Source: Nocardia sp. NBC_00416 (lineage in GTDB: Bacteria; Actinomycetota; Actinomycetes; Mycobacteriales; Mycobacteriaceae). Taken from it: a DNA stretch of 64,000 nucleotides. The stretch spans positions 436,501-500,500 of the forward strand of contig NZ_CP107932.1 in NCBI RefSeq assembly GCF_036032445.1, given 5' to 3'. Below are positions 35,109 through 43,846 of the stretch, piece after piece. The notes under the pieces were generated by a model that was not told the origin of the DNA, made no database searches, and saw nothing but the letters and a program-made list of their open reading frames with translations. Made by a program: the position numbers and the translations under genes. The stretch's first letter is position 1, and each line of letters begins with the position of its first letter.

Positions 35109-36002
35109 TCAACGGTCGAGAGCGGTTGCGCGTTGCATACGCGAGAGCTTGTGGGGGTTGCGCACGTAGTAGAGCCCGGTGACCAGGCCGTCATCGATCC
35201 GCACCGCCACAACGCCGTCGACCTGCCCGTCGAGTCGGATGATCAGCGCGGGACAGCCGTTGACCTGCGCCGGCTCGGCCGATGCGGCGCCGCCCAGCCA
35301 GCCCGTGCCGCCGCTCAACACGCGGACCACTCGGTCGACGCCCACGATGGGCCGCAGCGTCGCCTGCTTGACTCCGCCGCCATCTCCCAAGAACACGACA
35401 TCCGGCGCCAGAGTATCGAGCAGGCCCTGCATATCGCCGGTCTCGACCGCTCGTTGAAACGCCCTGAGCGCTTGTCGGGCCTCGACCGGCGACACGGCTC
35501 CACGCGGCCGGCGAGCAGCGACGTGAGCGCGGGCCCGGTGGGCGATCTGCCGGACCGCGACCGGACTCTTGTTCACGGCTTCGGCGATCTCGTCGTAGGC
35601 CAGGTCGAACACCTCGCGTAGCACGAAGACCGCCCGCTCGGTCGGAGTGAGTGTTTCCAGCACCAGAAGCATCGCCATCGAGACGTTCTCGGCCAGCTCC
35701 ACATCTTCGGCCACGTCAGGTGTGGTGAGAAGCGGCTCGGGTAGCCACGGGCCGACGTAGGACTCCCGGCGGCGCCCGAGTGTGCGCAGCCGCCGGATCG
35801 CCTGCCGAGTGGTGATCTTTGCCAGCAGAGCGCGTTGATCCCGCACCGTGCCGAGGTCGATGGCTGCCCACTGCATCCAGGTCTCCTGCAGGACGTCCTC
35901 GGCGTCGGCGGCCGAACCGAGCATCTCGTAAGCGACGGTGAACAGCAGGTTGCGGTGGGCGACGAAAACCTCGGTGGCAGGGTCTCCGCGTTCGGTGCTC
36001 AT
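35109..36002 (-). CDS. ECF41-type (SigJ-like) RNA polymerase sigma factor
   Basis: 297 residues from ATG 36002. Sigma2 (FTVAYEMLGSAADAEDVLQE) and sigma4 (TPTERAVFVLREVFDLAYDE with SPVAVRQIAHRAR) are followed by a SnoaL/NTF2-like C-terminal domain with DGGG (VVFLGDGGGVKQA) and a C-terminal NPHKL, the ECF41 hallmark motifs (usually DGGGK and NPDKL). ECF41 factors have no anti-sigma partner and are controlled by this C-terminal domain. The gene is divergent from an epimerase-like gene and followed by an FAD oxidoreductase fragment, the usual ECF41 neighbourhood. Confidence 0.92.
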   Translation of the reverse strand: MSTERGDPATEVFVAHRNLLFTVAYEMLGSAADAEDVLQETWMQWAAIDLGTVRDQRALLAKITTRQAIRRLRTLGRRRESYVGPWLPEPLLTTPDVAEDVELAENVSMAMLLVLETLTPTERAVFVLREVFDLAYDEIAEAVNKSPVAVRQIAHRARAHVAARRPRGAVSPVEARQALRAFQRAVETGDMQGLLDTLAPDVVFLGDGGGVKQATLRPIVGVDRVVRVLSGGTGWLGGAASAEPAQVNGCPALIIRLDGQVDGVVAVRIDDGLVTGLYYVRNPHKLSRMQRATALDR

Positions 36003-36045
36003 GTCACGCTCCCGTCTGTCGGACCGGTCGAAGAGGACATGCATC

Positions 36046-36073
36046 AGTGGTGTGCCGCGGTCACTTTGTGACA
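36046..36073 (-). promoter_or_regulatory. ECF41-type promoter reading toward the sigma gene
   Basis: On the minus strand TGTCACA (36073-36067) is followed after exactly 17 bases by CACT (36049-36046). TGTCACA is the reported ECF41 -35 element. It lies about 45 bp before the sigma start. Confidence 0.7.
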
Positions 36074-36106
36074 TCCGGGCGTAGTGGCGCCGGTCACAGC
36101 ACGCAT

Positions 36107-36134
36107 TGTCACAGGTTCGCGGCCTTCGGGCACT
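36107..36134 (+). promoter_or_regulatory. ECF41-type promoter reading toward the epimerase-like gene
   Basis: TGTCACA (36107-36113), 17 bases, then CACT (36131-36134), the same two elements and spacing as the opposite-strand promoter. It lies 37 bases before the short reading frame at 36171. Confidence 0.7.
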
Positions 36135-36170
36135 TATGTGCATCCCAATACCCCAGGCAGGAGAGCTGAC

Positions 36171-36275
36171 ATGCAGGTAGCAGTGGTGGGCAGCGGCCGG
36201 ATGGCCGGCATCGGGCCGCAAGCACTCGGTCCCTTGCGCGCAACTTCCCAGACGGTTGGCCTGCAAGCGTCGTAA
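36171..36275 (+). pseudogene. Remnant of an NAD(P)-binding oxidoreductase
   Basis: A 34-codon frame with CAGGAGAG before its ATG. It starts MQVAVVGSGRMAGI, which resembles the N-terminal Rossmann motif of NADPH:F420-type or 6-phosphogluconate-type dehydrogenases (GxGxMG), then runs into unrelated codons. It sits at the first position behind the sigma-type promoter, so a full gene was probably deleted here, leaving its start and leader. Confidence 0.55.
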
Positions 36276-36295
36276 TCCAGGAAAGGACGAGCACC

Positions 36296-36991
36296 ATGCG
36301 CATCACAGTCTTCGGAGCCAACGGACCCACCGGCCGCCTGCTCACCGACCAGGCGCTCGCCGCCGGACATCAGGTCGCCGCGGTCACCCGGCAACCGGAA
36401 TCGTTCCCTCTGCACCATGATCGACTCGAAGTGGTCGGCGCCGATGTGCTCGATCCGGTCGCTGTCGACGCCGTCGTAGCGGAGCGCGAGGCGGTGCTCT
36501 CGACGCTCGGGGTGCCCGCCGGCAAGGAACCGATCACCACGTACTCACATGGCATGGCCAATATCGTCGCAGCGATGCAACGACATCGAGTGCGGCGGCT
36601 CGCCGTGGTCAGCTCGACGGGAGTCGACCCACACCAGTACTCCGAGGGTGGGTTCCTGTTCAACCGAGTACTGCTGCCGTACGTGACCCGAGTGCTGGGC
36701 AAAACACTGTACGACGATATGCGGCGAATGGAAACGCTGATCGGCGCCAGCGATCTGGAATGGACGATAGTCCGCCCGAGCGGCCTCTACGACCGGCTGG
36801 AGATCACCGACTACACCCTTGTCCAGGGCCACGCCGACGGCCGGTTCACCTCCCGCGCCGATCTGGCCGCGAGCATGCTCGCCCTGCTCGACGACGACCG
36901 CTACCTGCACACAACCGTCGGTGTCATCACCAGCACCGACAACCCCACTCTGTTCCAGTGGATCCGTGGCCAAGCACTCACCAAGAGCTGA
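36296..36991 (+). CDS. NAD(P)H-binding epimerase/reductase-like protein (atypical SDR)
   Basis: 231 residues. The N-terminal GANGPTGRLL dinucleotide motif, VAAVTRQPESF, RRLAVVSSTGVDP and the TIVRPSGLYD segment match NAD(P)H-binding 'NmrA/BVR-B-like' atypical short-chain dehydrogenases. It would act in the cytoplasm as a reductase or redox sensor. It lies under the divergent ECF41-type promoter, which suits the family's typical target genes (oxidoreductases, epimerases). Confidence 0.85.
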   Translation: MRITVFGANGPTGRLLTDQALAAGHQVAAVTRQPESFPLHHDRLEVVGADVLDPVAVDAVVAEREAVLSTLGVPAGKEPITTYSHGMANIVAAMQRHRVRRLAVVSSTGVDPHQYSEGGFLFNRVLLPYVTRVLGKTLYDDMRRMETLIGASDLEWTIVRPSGLYDRLEITDYTLVQGHADGRFTSRADLAASMLALLDDDRYLHTTVGVITSTDNPTLFQWIRGQALTKS

Positions 36992-37100
36992 GCCGGCGTT
37001 GGTCGGCCTGCCGAGTCGGACGTCCGGCGACCACCGCCCGACTGCTGGCTCGCCTTTCGAGCAAGTTATCCGGATCCGCTGATCGTGGGCGCGGCTTCGC

Positions 37101-38354
37101 TCAGCTGGTTCCGGTCTCCCACAGTGCCCCGACCGGCATAGCGCGGAACTGAGGCCCGAACGGCAGGGTATCGGTGCCGGTGTAGAGGACGATTCCGACC
37201 ACGAAGTCGTCTCCGAGTCGGTCGGCGAGCCGCCGCAAACCGTGGAAGTCGTTGCCTCGGACGGTGTTGGAGGCCTTTACCTCGATCCCCACGACCCGGC
37301 CGTGTGCATCTTCGAGGATGATGTCTACTTCGACCTTGTTGTGGTCGCGATAGTGGTACAGGTCGGCTTCTGTCTCCGACCAGGTCAGCTGCCGGGCGAG
37401 CTCGGAGGTGACAAATCCCTCCAGGAGTGGGCCGAAAGGGCCCTCCGGGCGTCGGAGTGCGTGGGCGTCGGTGGTGAGTAGCCGGGCAGCGATCCCCGAG
37501 TCGACGAACGCCAGCTTGGGCATGGATGTGACACGGGTGCCGATATTGCGGGACCATCCAGGTATCTGTTTGATCAGATAGACCTCGTCGAGCAGGGTGA
37601 GATAGCGCTGGATTGTCGGGCGTGACAGTTCGAGTTCGCTCGCCAGTCCGTTGGCCGAGACCGTCGTTCCGGAGCGGGCAGCGAGTAGACGTAGCAGCGC
37701 CTTCAGCTGTGGTACACGCTCGATCTCGGAGAGCTGCCGAATATCGCGCTCGATCAGATTCTGCACGTAGTTGTCGAAGAACCGGGTCCGGCGCCGGGGG
37801 TCGGTACGCATCACGGCCTCGGGTAGCCCGCCGCGGACGATTCGGTCGGCGTAATCGGTTCGTAGGATCTGCGAAGTGTGGCGCAGTGCTGGTCCGTCGC
37901 GGAACACTGCATCGATGAACCCATCCGTGGTTCCGTCGATCTCTCCCTGGGAGAACGGCCACAGCTCGATGGTCTCCATACGCCCGGGCAGAGTGTCGGG
38001 CAGACCCCGCAGCCCGAGGAGCCGGGACGATCCCGTCAGCAGGAACCGACCTGGCTGGGGATCGGAATCGACGGCCACCTTGATGGAGAGCAGGAGCTCG
38101 GGTGCCCGCTGGATCTCATCGATGATCAGGGGCGTCCCGGCGTCGACGAACCCCTCGGGATCGGCTAGCGCTGCTTCGCGGTCCCGCGGCCGGTCCAGGT
38201 CGCGCCATTCCGCATCGGACTGGCCGGCGATGTGTCGGACCAGCGTGCTCTTGCCGGCTTGCCGTGCTCCGTTGACCAGTACCACGCGCGTGTCGGTCAG
38301 AGCGGCTTCGATGGCCGCGGCAGCATGTCTGGGCAGCAGATTTCGAGGGGACAC
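37101..38354 (-). CDS. AAA_14/DUF4143 ATPase
   Basis: About 417 residues from GTG 38354. The AAA_14 domain begins with VVLVNGARQAGKSTL (P-loop) and has Walker B LIIDEIQRAPELL, then sensor-like FLLTGSSRL. The second half is DUF4143, ending in a PD-(D/E)XK-like VEVDIILEDAHGRVVGIEVKAS. The family is widespread in bacteria, often mobile, with unknown function. Codons upstream of the chosen start translate the 22-bp repeats and were excluded; no perfect ribosome-binding site is visible. Confidence 0.85.
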   Translation of the reverse strand: MSPRNLLPRHAAAAIEAALTDTRVVLVNGARQAGKSTLVRHIAGQSDAEWRDLDRPRDREAALADPEGFVDAGTPLIIDEIQRAPELLLSIKVAVDSDPQPGRFLLTGSSRLLGLRGLPDTLPGRMETIELWPFSQGEIDGTTDGFIDAVFRDGPALRHTSQILRTDYADRIVRGGLPEAVMRTDPRRRTRFFDNYVQNLIERDIRQLSEIERVPQLKALLRLLAARSGTTVSANGLASELELSRPTIQRYLTLLDEVYLIKQIPGWSRNIGTRVTSMPKLAFVDSGIAARLLTTDAHALRRPEGPFGPLLEGFVTSELARQLTWSETEADLYHYRDHNKVEVDIILEDAHGRVVGIEVKASNTVRGNDFHGLRRLADRLGDDFVVGIVLYTGTDTLPFGPQFRAMPVGALWETGTS

Positions 38355-38379
38355 GGCGCTGATGATACACCTTGAGATA

Positions 38380-38467
38380 TGCAATATGCGACAACTGTAT
38401 GTGCAGTATGCGAAGGGTGAGCGTTCGATTTGCGATATGAGTGTGTGCAGTTTGCGAACCGATACTC
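38380..38467. repeat. Four 22-bp direct repeats upstream of the AAA_14 gene
   Basis: TGCAATATGCGAC (38380), TGCAGTATGCGAA (38402), TTCGATTTGCGAT (38424) and TGCAGTTTGCGAA (38446), with an exact 22-bp period. The unit is iteron- or operator-like and lies 26-113 bp upstream of the ATPase start. Confidence 0.8.
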
Positions 38468-38480
38468 GTCGAGCGGCTTG

Positions 38481-38535
38481 CACCCCGAACCAAGTCTGGG
38501 CCGGCGGGTCCGTTGTCGCTCGAGCCCGGCGATAA
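38481..38535 (+). pseudogene. Tail of an amidohydrolase gene
   Basis: CCGAAC through GTCGCTCGAGCC matches the last codons of the amidohydrolase at 33558-34652; it reads TPNQVWAGGSVVARARR before a stop, against IPNQIWIGGSAVARAD. A paralogue's 3' end is left here. Confidence 0.7.
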
Positions 38536-38559
38536 ACCGATGCGACCGCTGGTTGCGGG

Positions 38560-38814
38560 TCAGCGCGCCGTGCGTGGCAGTGGTCGAATCACCTGGTGTT
38601 CGTCCTCGTCGTCGAACAGGGGGCGGATTCCCCGGGCAGCCATGATGTGATTGTTGCTCGCGCCCGCGGCGATCATCGGCCAGACGAGGGCGTCGTTGCT
38701 GACGACGAAGTCGACCACCACCGGCCGGTAGGCCGAAGACACAATCGACGCCGAGCTCCTCGAGGGAACGCACCACGGTCTGTGCTCCGGTGACGAGTTC
38801 GGGCAGACGTTCCG
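38560..38814 (-). pseudogene. ilvB: Acetolactate synthase large-subunit gene with a large internal deletion
   Basis: The minus strand reads [20 protein letters not shown] then VFGLPA, the start of the thiamine-diphosphate enzyme IlvB, and after a frame change [20 protein letters not shown] then [20 protein letters not shown], the normal C-terminal end of the same protein. Some 500 codons between are missing and no start is retained. Clearly a relic. Confidence 0.75.
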
Positions 38815-38854
38815 GCTCGGCGTGGGGCTACGGTTTTTCACGGAGTCGGCTCGT

Positions 38855-39118
38855 TGCACTCACAGGGATGTCCTTCGATCTGGTTCGGCGGTGTGATCGG
38901 CACGGCGGTCGAAGGACCGATTCTGGCTTCGCGGCCTGCCGGGCATCCTCGGGATCGGAGGACGATGCGCAACGAGAGTTGCTCGCTGGTGGGCGAGTAC
39001 AGAGTGGAACACCGGCCCCCGCTCACCGGCAAGAGGCGACATCCCATTTCAGCATTCTGCTCGCGATCGCCGTGTCGGCACGTGTGTGCGTGCGCAGAAT
39101 GCCCACACACCGGTTAGC
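38855..39118. other. No gene supported
   Basis: Separates the ilvB relic and the AsnC gene. No frame with recognisable sequence was found. Confidence 0.4.
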
Positions 39119-39598
39119 TCAGGAGTGGTCGGCGAGTGGTTCGAGCAGGGGCGTCACCCGGTAATCGACCAGTTTGCGCATGACGAGCGCGGTATTGGTC
39201 TGTTCGACGCCGTCGATATCGAGAATTCGGCCCGCGATCCGGTACAGGTCGTCGGCGTCGCGGGCCACGACATGGACGAGAAGGTCGGTGACGCCGCTGA
39301 GCCCGTGCACTTCCACTACCTCAGCGATGCTGTCGAGGGCCGCCGCGATCGGGGCCAGTTTGCGCTGGGTGACCTTGGTGAGGACGAACGCGGTCAGCGG
39401 ATAACCCAGCGTGGCCGGGTCGATCCGGTGGTCGAAGGAACGTAGGACGCCCTGCTTCTCCAGCTTGGTGAGCCGGGCCTGAACGGTATTGCGGGAGAGA
39501 CCGGATCTGTCGGCCAGGGCGAGGACGGTGGCGCGGGGGTCCTCGTTCAGGGCGCGCAGGATTTTCGCGTCGATGGAATCGACGGTGGGCGTGGGCAT
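39119..39598 (-). CDS. Lrp/AsnC-family transcriptional regulator
   Basis: 159 residues from ATG 39598 with TGGAGG upstream. An N-terminal helix-turn-helix (SIDAKILRALNEDPRATVLA, DRSGLSRNTVQARL) and a C-terminal RAM/AsnC ligand-binding domain (GVTDLLVHVVARDADDLYRI) are both complete. Lrp-type proteins form multimers that respond to amino acids. It is divergent from the E1-type dehydrogenase gene, which it probably controls. Confidence 0.92.
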   Translation of the reverse strand: MPTPTVDSIDAKILRALNEDPRATVLALADRSGLSRNTVQARLTKLEKQGVLRSFDHRIDPATLGYPLTAFVLTKVTQRKLAPIAAALDSIAEVVEVHGLSGVTDLLVHVVARDADDLYRIAGRILDIDGVEQTNTALVMRKLVDYRVTPLLEPLADHS

Positions 39599-39997
39599 TG
39601 TGCCAACCTCCAGCTGGAGCGAGTCAACGATGGTGTGCAGAATGATTAATCTCTGCGGGAGAACTTGCTCGAATTGTATGTCAGTAGTCATGATGATGAG
39701 AGATCTGCACAAAGAATCTCGACAGGCGTGGGCGTGACGGCACTCCGCCGCAGACGTGGAATCACCAGTTCCGCCTGCGGTTCGTCTAGTGGACGGGTTA
39801 TCTCGCAAACCGGCTATCCGCCGGGCCGGGCCCCTCATATCGTGAAGGCCTCAGCGTGTCCCAGGTGATCACGAGGCGAGGTCGGGAGTCGGCCGCCGGC
39901 CCCGGTGCACCGCCATATCGGGATGACTCCGGCACCGGATTTCTACGGCGAATTACTCACAGACACAACTCTTCTCAGTCGAATCAGGAAGTGACTT
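39599..39997. other. Divergent control region, no gene
   Basis: Separates the AsnC gene and the E1 gene. It has AT-rich patches around 39637-39700 where promoters or regulator sites would be expected. No clear box was singled out. Confidence 0.4.
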
Positions 39998-42616
39998 ATG
40001 ACCGCGACGACCTCGTCCGCTGATCCGCACGCCCCGATTGCTGATGCCGGCTCGGAAACGCTGCGTGATATCGAGAATCGCGTGCTGTGGCTGTCGACAG
40101 CGATGATCCACCACGCCAACCGGGTGCGCCCGAATCCGAGCGGTTTGAAGGTGGGCGGGCACCAGGCGTCGTGCGCGTCGATGGTGTCGATCATGACCTC
40201 GCTGTGGTTAGGTCAGCTGCGACCCGGGGACCGGGTGTCGGTGAAACCGCACGCCTCGCCGGTGCTGCACGGGATTAACTATCTGCTCGGCGAGTTGGAC
40301 GAGAAGTACCTGACGACCTTGCGTGAGTTCGGCGGGTTGCAGTCGTACCCGAGCCGGTCGAAAGACCCTGATCCCGTGGACTATTCGACGGGGTCGGTGG
40401 GTATCGGCGCGACGGCGCCGATCTGGGGTGCTATCGCCCGGCGCTATGTCGAGACCGCGATCGGTGGCGCCGGAAACGGCAGGCAGTATTCGCTGGTCGG
40501 CGATGCCGAGCTGGACGAGGGCGCGGTGTGGGAGGCGATCCTCGACACCTCCGTCGCCGAATTGGGCGAGATCGTGTGGATCGTCGACCTGAACCGGCAG
40601 TCGCTGGACCGGGTGGTGCCGAATATCGCCGCGGGCCGGCTCGAGGCCATGTTCTCCGCTGCCGGGTGGCAGGTGCTCACCGTGAAGTTCGGGACCTTGC
40701 TGGAGTCGCTGTTCACCCGCGCCGGCGGGCCGGAGCTGCGGACCCGGATCCTGGATATGTCCAACCCGGAGTACCAGCGGCTGCTGCGCTGCACCGCCGA
40801 GCAGCTGCGTGGGCGGCTACCCGGCGAGGGCCCCGATGCCGGGGCGATCGCCTCTCTGATCACCGATCTCGAGGACGGCACCTTGCTGGCGGCGATCCGC
40901 AATCTGGGCGGCCACGACCCGGACGCCCTGCGTGCGGCATATGCGCAGATCGATGACACTCGGCCGACGGTGATCATCGCCTACACCATCAAAGGCCGGG
41001 GCCTGCCGACGCAGGGACATCCGCAGAACCACTCGTCGCTGCTGACCGTGGAGCAGTACGAGCAACTCGCGGCCGAACTCGGGATGGACCCCGCGAACCC
41101 GTGGGAGCCCTTCGCTGCGGACAGCGCCGCCGGCCGAGTCTGCACCGCCGTTTCCCAGCAGCTCCAGCGTGACCCCGTCGACCTTGCGACACCGCCCGCG
41201 GTGCCGGCCGATATCGGCCGCACGCCATCGGGTACCTCGACGACCCAGGCGGCGCTGGGCCGGGCGCTGCTCGACCTCAGCCGTCAGGCCCCCGACGCCG
41301 CCAAACGGGTCGTGACGGTCAGCCCCGACGTCTCGTCGACGACGAACCTGGCGGGCTGGCTGAACAAGGTGGGGGTGTGGTCGCCCAACGAGCGCCGCAA
41401 CTGGTTCGACGACGATGCCGAGACGATCATGCACTGGCGGGAGAAGCCCACCGGTCAGCATATGGAACTCGGCATCGCCGAGACGAACCTCGTCGGGCTG
41501 ATGGGGGAGTTGGGTGCCACCTGGAGCCGGTGGGGGCAGCCGTTGTTCCCGATCGGGGTGATGTACGACCCGTTCGTCGAACGGGCCCTCGAACCGTGGT
41601 CGTACGGGATCTACGCGGGCGGGCAGTCGATCCTGGTCGGCACCCCGTCGGGCGTCACCCTCGCCGCCGAGGGCGGCGCGCACCAGTCCATCAAGACCCC
41701 GTCGATCGGCCTCGAACAGCCCGGCTGTGTGAGCTACGAACCGGCCTTCGCGATCGACGTCGAATTGACACTGCTCGACAGCATCTCACGGTTGGGCCGG
41801 CCGGACGGCTCCTCGTCGTACCTGCGGCTCTCGACCCGCCCGGTCGACCAGACGCTCGCCACGGTTCCCGACGACCCGGCCGCGCGGGAACGCCGACGCC
41901 GGCAGGTGGTCGCCGGCGCCTACATGCTCCGGCACAGCCACAGCCCGTCCGTCACGCTGGTCGGCATGGGTGCGATCATCACCGAAACCCTCGCTGCCGC
42001 TGATCGATTGGCCGAGCAGGGTATTGCCGCGGACGTCGTATGCGTGACCAGTCCGGGGCTGTTGTTCGAGGCGGCGCAGGCCCGCCGCGGCCTGGCCGAC
42101 GCCCCGTCGTGGATCCTCGACCAGGTGTTCCCCGCCGACCGGTCAGCACCTATGGTGACCGTCCTCGACGGTCACCCGCACACCCTGGCCTTCCTGACCG
42201 GCATCAACCATGTCGCCGGTGCAGCACTCGGGGTCAGCAGATTCGGACAGGTCGGCTCTCTCGACGACGTGTACCGCTACCACGGCATCGATACCGACAG
42301 CATCGTTCGCGCCGCCCTCGACCTCGTCGGGTTGATGCCCACCGGTTTATCTGTCTCCAGCCGGTTGCTCGGCGTGGAGTGCATAGCCCATATATCTTGG
42401 CCGCCCCATACAACGACTCCGGCGCGCGCCGGCCCCGCGCGTCGGGTTCGTAGTAGCTGGCCAGGATCTCGGTCACCGTGGTGGCCCACAGCGCCCGTTT
42501 CGACGGTGCCCGCCGCGTCCAGGCATGGAACGTCCTCGGGGCGATCGTGCATCCGTGCGCGGTCAGCGCACGGCAGATCGGAACGACCCCGAACCGATCC
42601 CGATACTCGGCGATGA
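39998..42616 (+). CDS. PDH-E1/transketolase-type thiamine-diphosphate enzyme with an IS-derived tail
   Basis: 872 residues, of which the first ~780 are native. Homodimeric 2-oxo-acid dehydrogenase E1-like features: ANRVRPNPSGLKVGGHQAS, the diphosphate-binding GDAELDEGAVWEAILD with NRQSLD, the IAYTIKGRGLPTQGHPQNH loop, and in the second half ELGIAETNLVGLMGELGATW and the transketolase C-terminal fold. It should decarboxylate a 2-oxo acid using thiamine diphosphate. After DLVG the codons come from the IS3 relic read backwards, adding about 90 Arg/Pro/Ser-rich residues. So the native stop is lost; the enzyme core may still be active. Confidence 0.85.
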   Translation: MTATTSSADPHAPIADAGSETLRDIENRVLWLSTAMIHHANRVRPNPSGLKVGGHQASCASMVSIMTSLWLGQLRPGDRVSVKPHASPVLHGINYLLGELDEKYLTTLREFGGLQSYPSRSKDPDPVDYSTGSVGIGATAPIWGAIARRYVETAIGGAGNGRQYSLVGDAELDEGAVWEAILDTSVAELGEIVWIVDLNRQSLDRVVPNIAAGRLEAMFSAAGWQVLTVKFGTLLESLFTRAGGPELRTRILDMSNPEYQRLLRCTAEQLRGRLPGEGPDAGAIASLITDLEDGTLLAAIRNLGGHDPDALRAAYAQIDDTRPTVIIAYTIKGRGLPTQGHPQNHSSLLTVEQYEQLAAELGMDPANPWEPFAADSAAGRVCTAVSQQLQRDPVDLATPPAVPADIGRTPSGTSTTQAALGRALLDLSRQAPDAAKRVVTVSPDVSSTTNLAGWLNKVGVWSPNERRNWFDDDAETIMHWREKPTGQHMELGIAETNLVGLMGELGATWSRWGQPLFPIGVMYDPFVERALEPWSYGIYAGGQSILVGTPSGVTLAAEGGAHQSIKTPSIGLEQPGCVSYEPAFAIDVELTLLDSISRLGRPDGSSSYLRLSTRPVDQTLATVPDDPAARERRRRQVVAGAYMLRHSHSPSVTLVGMGAIITETLAAADRLAEQGIAADVVCVTSPGLLFEAAQARRGLADAPSWILDQVFPADRSAPMVTVLDGHPHTLAFLTGINHVAGAALGVSRFGQVGSLDDVYRYHGIDTDSIVRAALDLVGLMPTGLSVSSRLLGVECIAHISWPPHTTTPARAGPARRVRSSWPGSRSPWWPTAPVSTVPAASRHGTSSGRSCIRARSAHGRSERPRTDPDTRR

Positions 42617-42629
42617 ATCCACAGCTCAC
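42396..42629 (-). pseudogene. IS3-family OrfB fragment
   Basis: Reads FIAEYRDRFGVVPICRALTA, TFHAWTRRAPSKRALW and RAPESLYGAAKIY, the N-terminal third of an IS3-type OrfB (HTH_21 region). Similarity ends at KIY, beyond which the E1 gene begins. Catalytic core absent. Confidence 0.75.
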
Positions 42630-42910
42630 TTCTGTCGTGAATCGTTCGCCCGCGCGAAGAAAGACGTTGCTGCCGAGAGGATCTCGATTGTCTGTTCCAG
42701 CTCGGCGATCTTCCGCTTCTGTTCGCGGATCGTTCGCGCGGCCTCCGTCGTGACACCATCAGCGTCACCCCGGTCGACCTCGGCCTGACGGACCCATTTA
42801 CGCAACGTCTCGGTGGTCATCCCCAACCGGGCCGCGACCGCCTTCATCGCGGCCCACTCGCTGTCGTAGTCGTCACGGTGATCGATGACCAGCCGGACCG
42901 CTTTGGCCTA
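42626..42910 (-). pseudogene. IS3-family OrfA, interrupted by an IS5
   Basis: KAVRLVIDHRDDYDSEWAAM then KAVAARLGMTTETLRKWVR form an intact helix-turn-helix, followed by a zipper (KRKIAELEQTIEIL). The first ~10 codons lie beyond the inserted IS5, near 43860-43892. Confidence 0.75.
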
Positions 42911-42966
42911 GAGAGTGTCCTCAAAGCCTGTGCGGTCGAGGTGCCGGTTTGATTTGATGTGTGGTC

Positions 42967-43365
42967 GTGGCGCGTAGGCATGAGTTGACCGAGGAACAGT
43001 GGCGCACGATCGAGCCGTTGTTGCCGGTCTCGGGGGCAAAAGGCCGTCCGCGGGTGGATGACCGGCGGATCCTGAACGCGATGCTCTACAAGTCCAAGAC
43101 CGGGGTGGCGTGGCGGGATCTGCCCGAACGATACGGGCCGTGGAAAACGGTTTACAACCGGTTCTGGCGGTGGTCGCGCAACGGCACCCTGGCGATGCTC
43201 GTGGCGCAGGTGCAGGTGATCGCCGAAGCGATCGATGAACTCGATCGTGAGGTGTCGGTGGATTCCTCGCTCGTGCGCGTTCACCAGCACGCGGCCGGTG
43301 CCCGGACTCGTGTGGTTCACACAGGGGGACAACGGATCCGGGTGCGGGCACAGCGAACCAGTTGA
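42967..43365 (+). CDS. IS5-family transposase, OrfA
   Basis: 132 residues from GTG 42967. The DUF4096-type N-terminal domain is clear: ELTEEQWRTIEPLLP, RRILNAMLYKSKTGVAWRDL and RFWRWSRNGT, with the first catalytic Asp in SVDSSLVRVHQHAAG. The end after TRVVHTGG is in the non-productive frame; the OrfB frame takes over there. Confidence 0.8.
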   Translation: MARRHELTEEQWRTIEPLLPVSGAKGRPRVDDRRILNAMLYKSKTGVAWRDLPERYGPWKTVYNRFWRWSRNGTLAMLVAQVQVIAEAIDELDREVSVDSSLVRVHQHAAGARTRVVHTGGQRIRVRAQRTS

Positions 43366-43846
43366 TCATGCTATCGGGCGTTCGCGTGGTGGTCCGACTA
43401 CGAAAATCCATTTGGCGTGTGACGGTCACGGGCGGCCGTTGACGCTGCTGCTGACCGCGGGCAACATCAACGATTGCACCATGTTCACCCAGGTCTCGGC
43501 CGGGATCTGGATGCCGAAACCCGGCCGAGGCAAATCATGGAAGCGACCGCGGCGGGTGCTTGCCGACAAGGGATACTCCACCCGCGCCATCCGTGCTCAC
43601 CTGCGCAGTCGCGGTATCGCCGCCACGATTCCCGAACGCGTCGATCAGCAGGCCAACCGGCGTCGCCGTGGCAGTGCCGGTGGCCGGCCGCCGACGTTCG
43701 ATCCCGTGGCCTATCGGCGCCGTAACGTGGTCGAACGCTGCTTCAACCGGCTCAAACAGTATCGAGCGATTGCCACCCGCTACGACAAAACCGCCACTTC
43801 CTATCGCGGGATGCTCGACCTGGCCACCCTGCTCATGTGGCTTTGA
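43235..43846 (+). CDS. IS5-family transposase, OrfB
   Basis: Productive from about GDNGSGCGHSEPVDHAIGRS on. The DDE core continues with KIHLACDGHGRPL, the second Asp in RRVLADKGYST, and Glu in RRNVVERCFNRLKQYRAIATRYDK. It is expected to be made as a fusion with OrfA by frameshifting. The first ~35 codons of this frame overlap OrfA and are not native. Confidence 0.8.
   Translation: MNSIVRCRWIPRSCAFTSTRPVPGLVWFTQGDNGSGCGHSEPVDHAIGRSRGGPTTKIHLACDGHGRPLTLLLTAGNINDCTMFTQVSAGIWMPKPGRGKSWKRPRRVLADKGYSTRAIRAHLRSRGIAATIPERVDQQANRRRRGSAGGRPPTFDPVAYRRRNVVERCFNRLKQYRAIATRYDKTATSYRGMLDLATLLMWL

Noticed and set aside
38380..38467. CRISPR array
   Set aside because: The 22-bp period leaves almost no spacer, the units are poorly conserved outside the core, and no cas gene is near.
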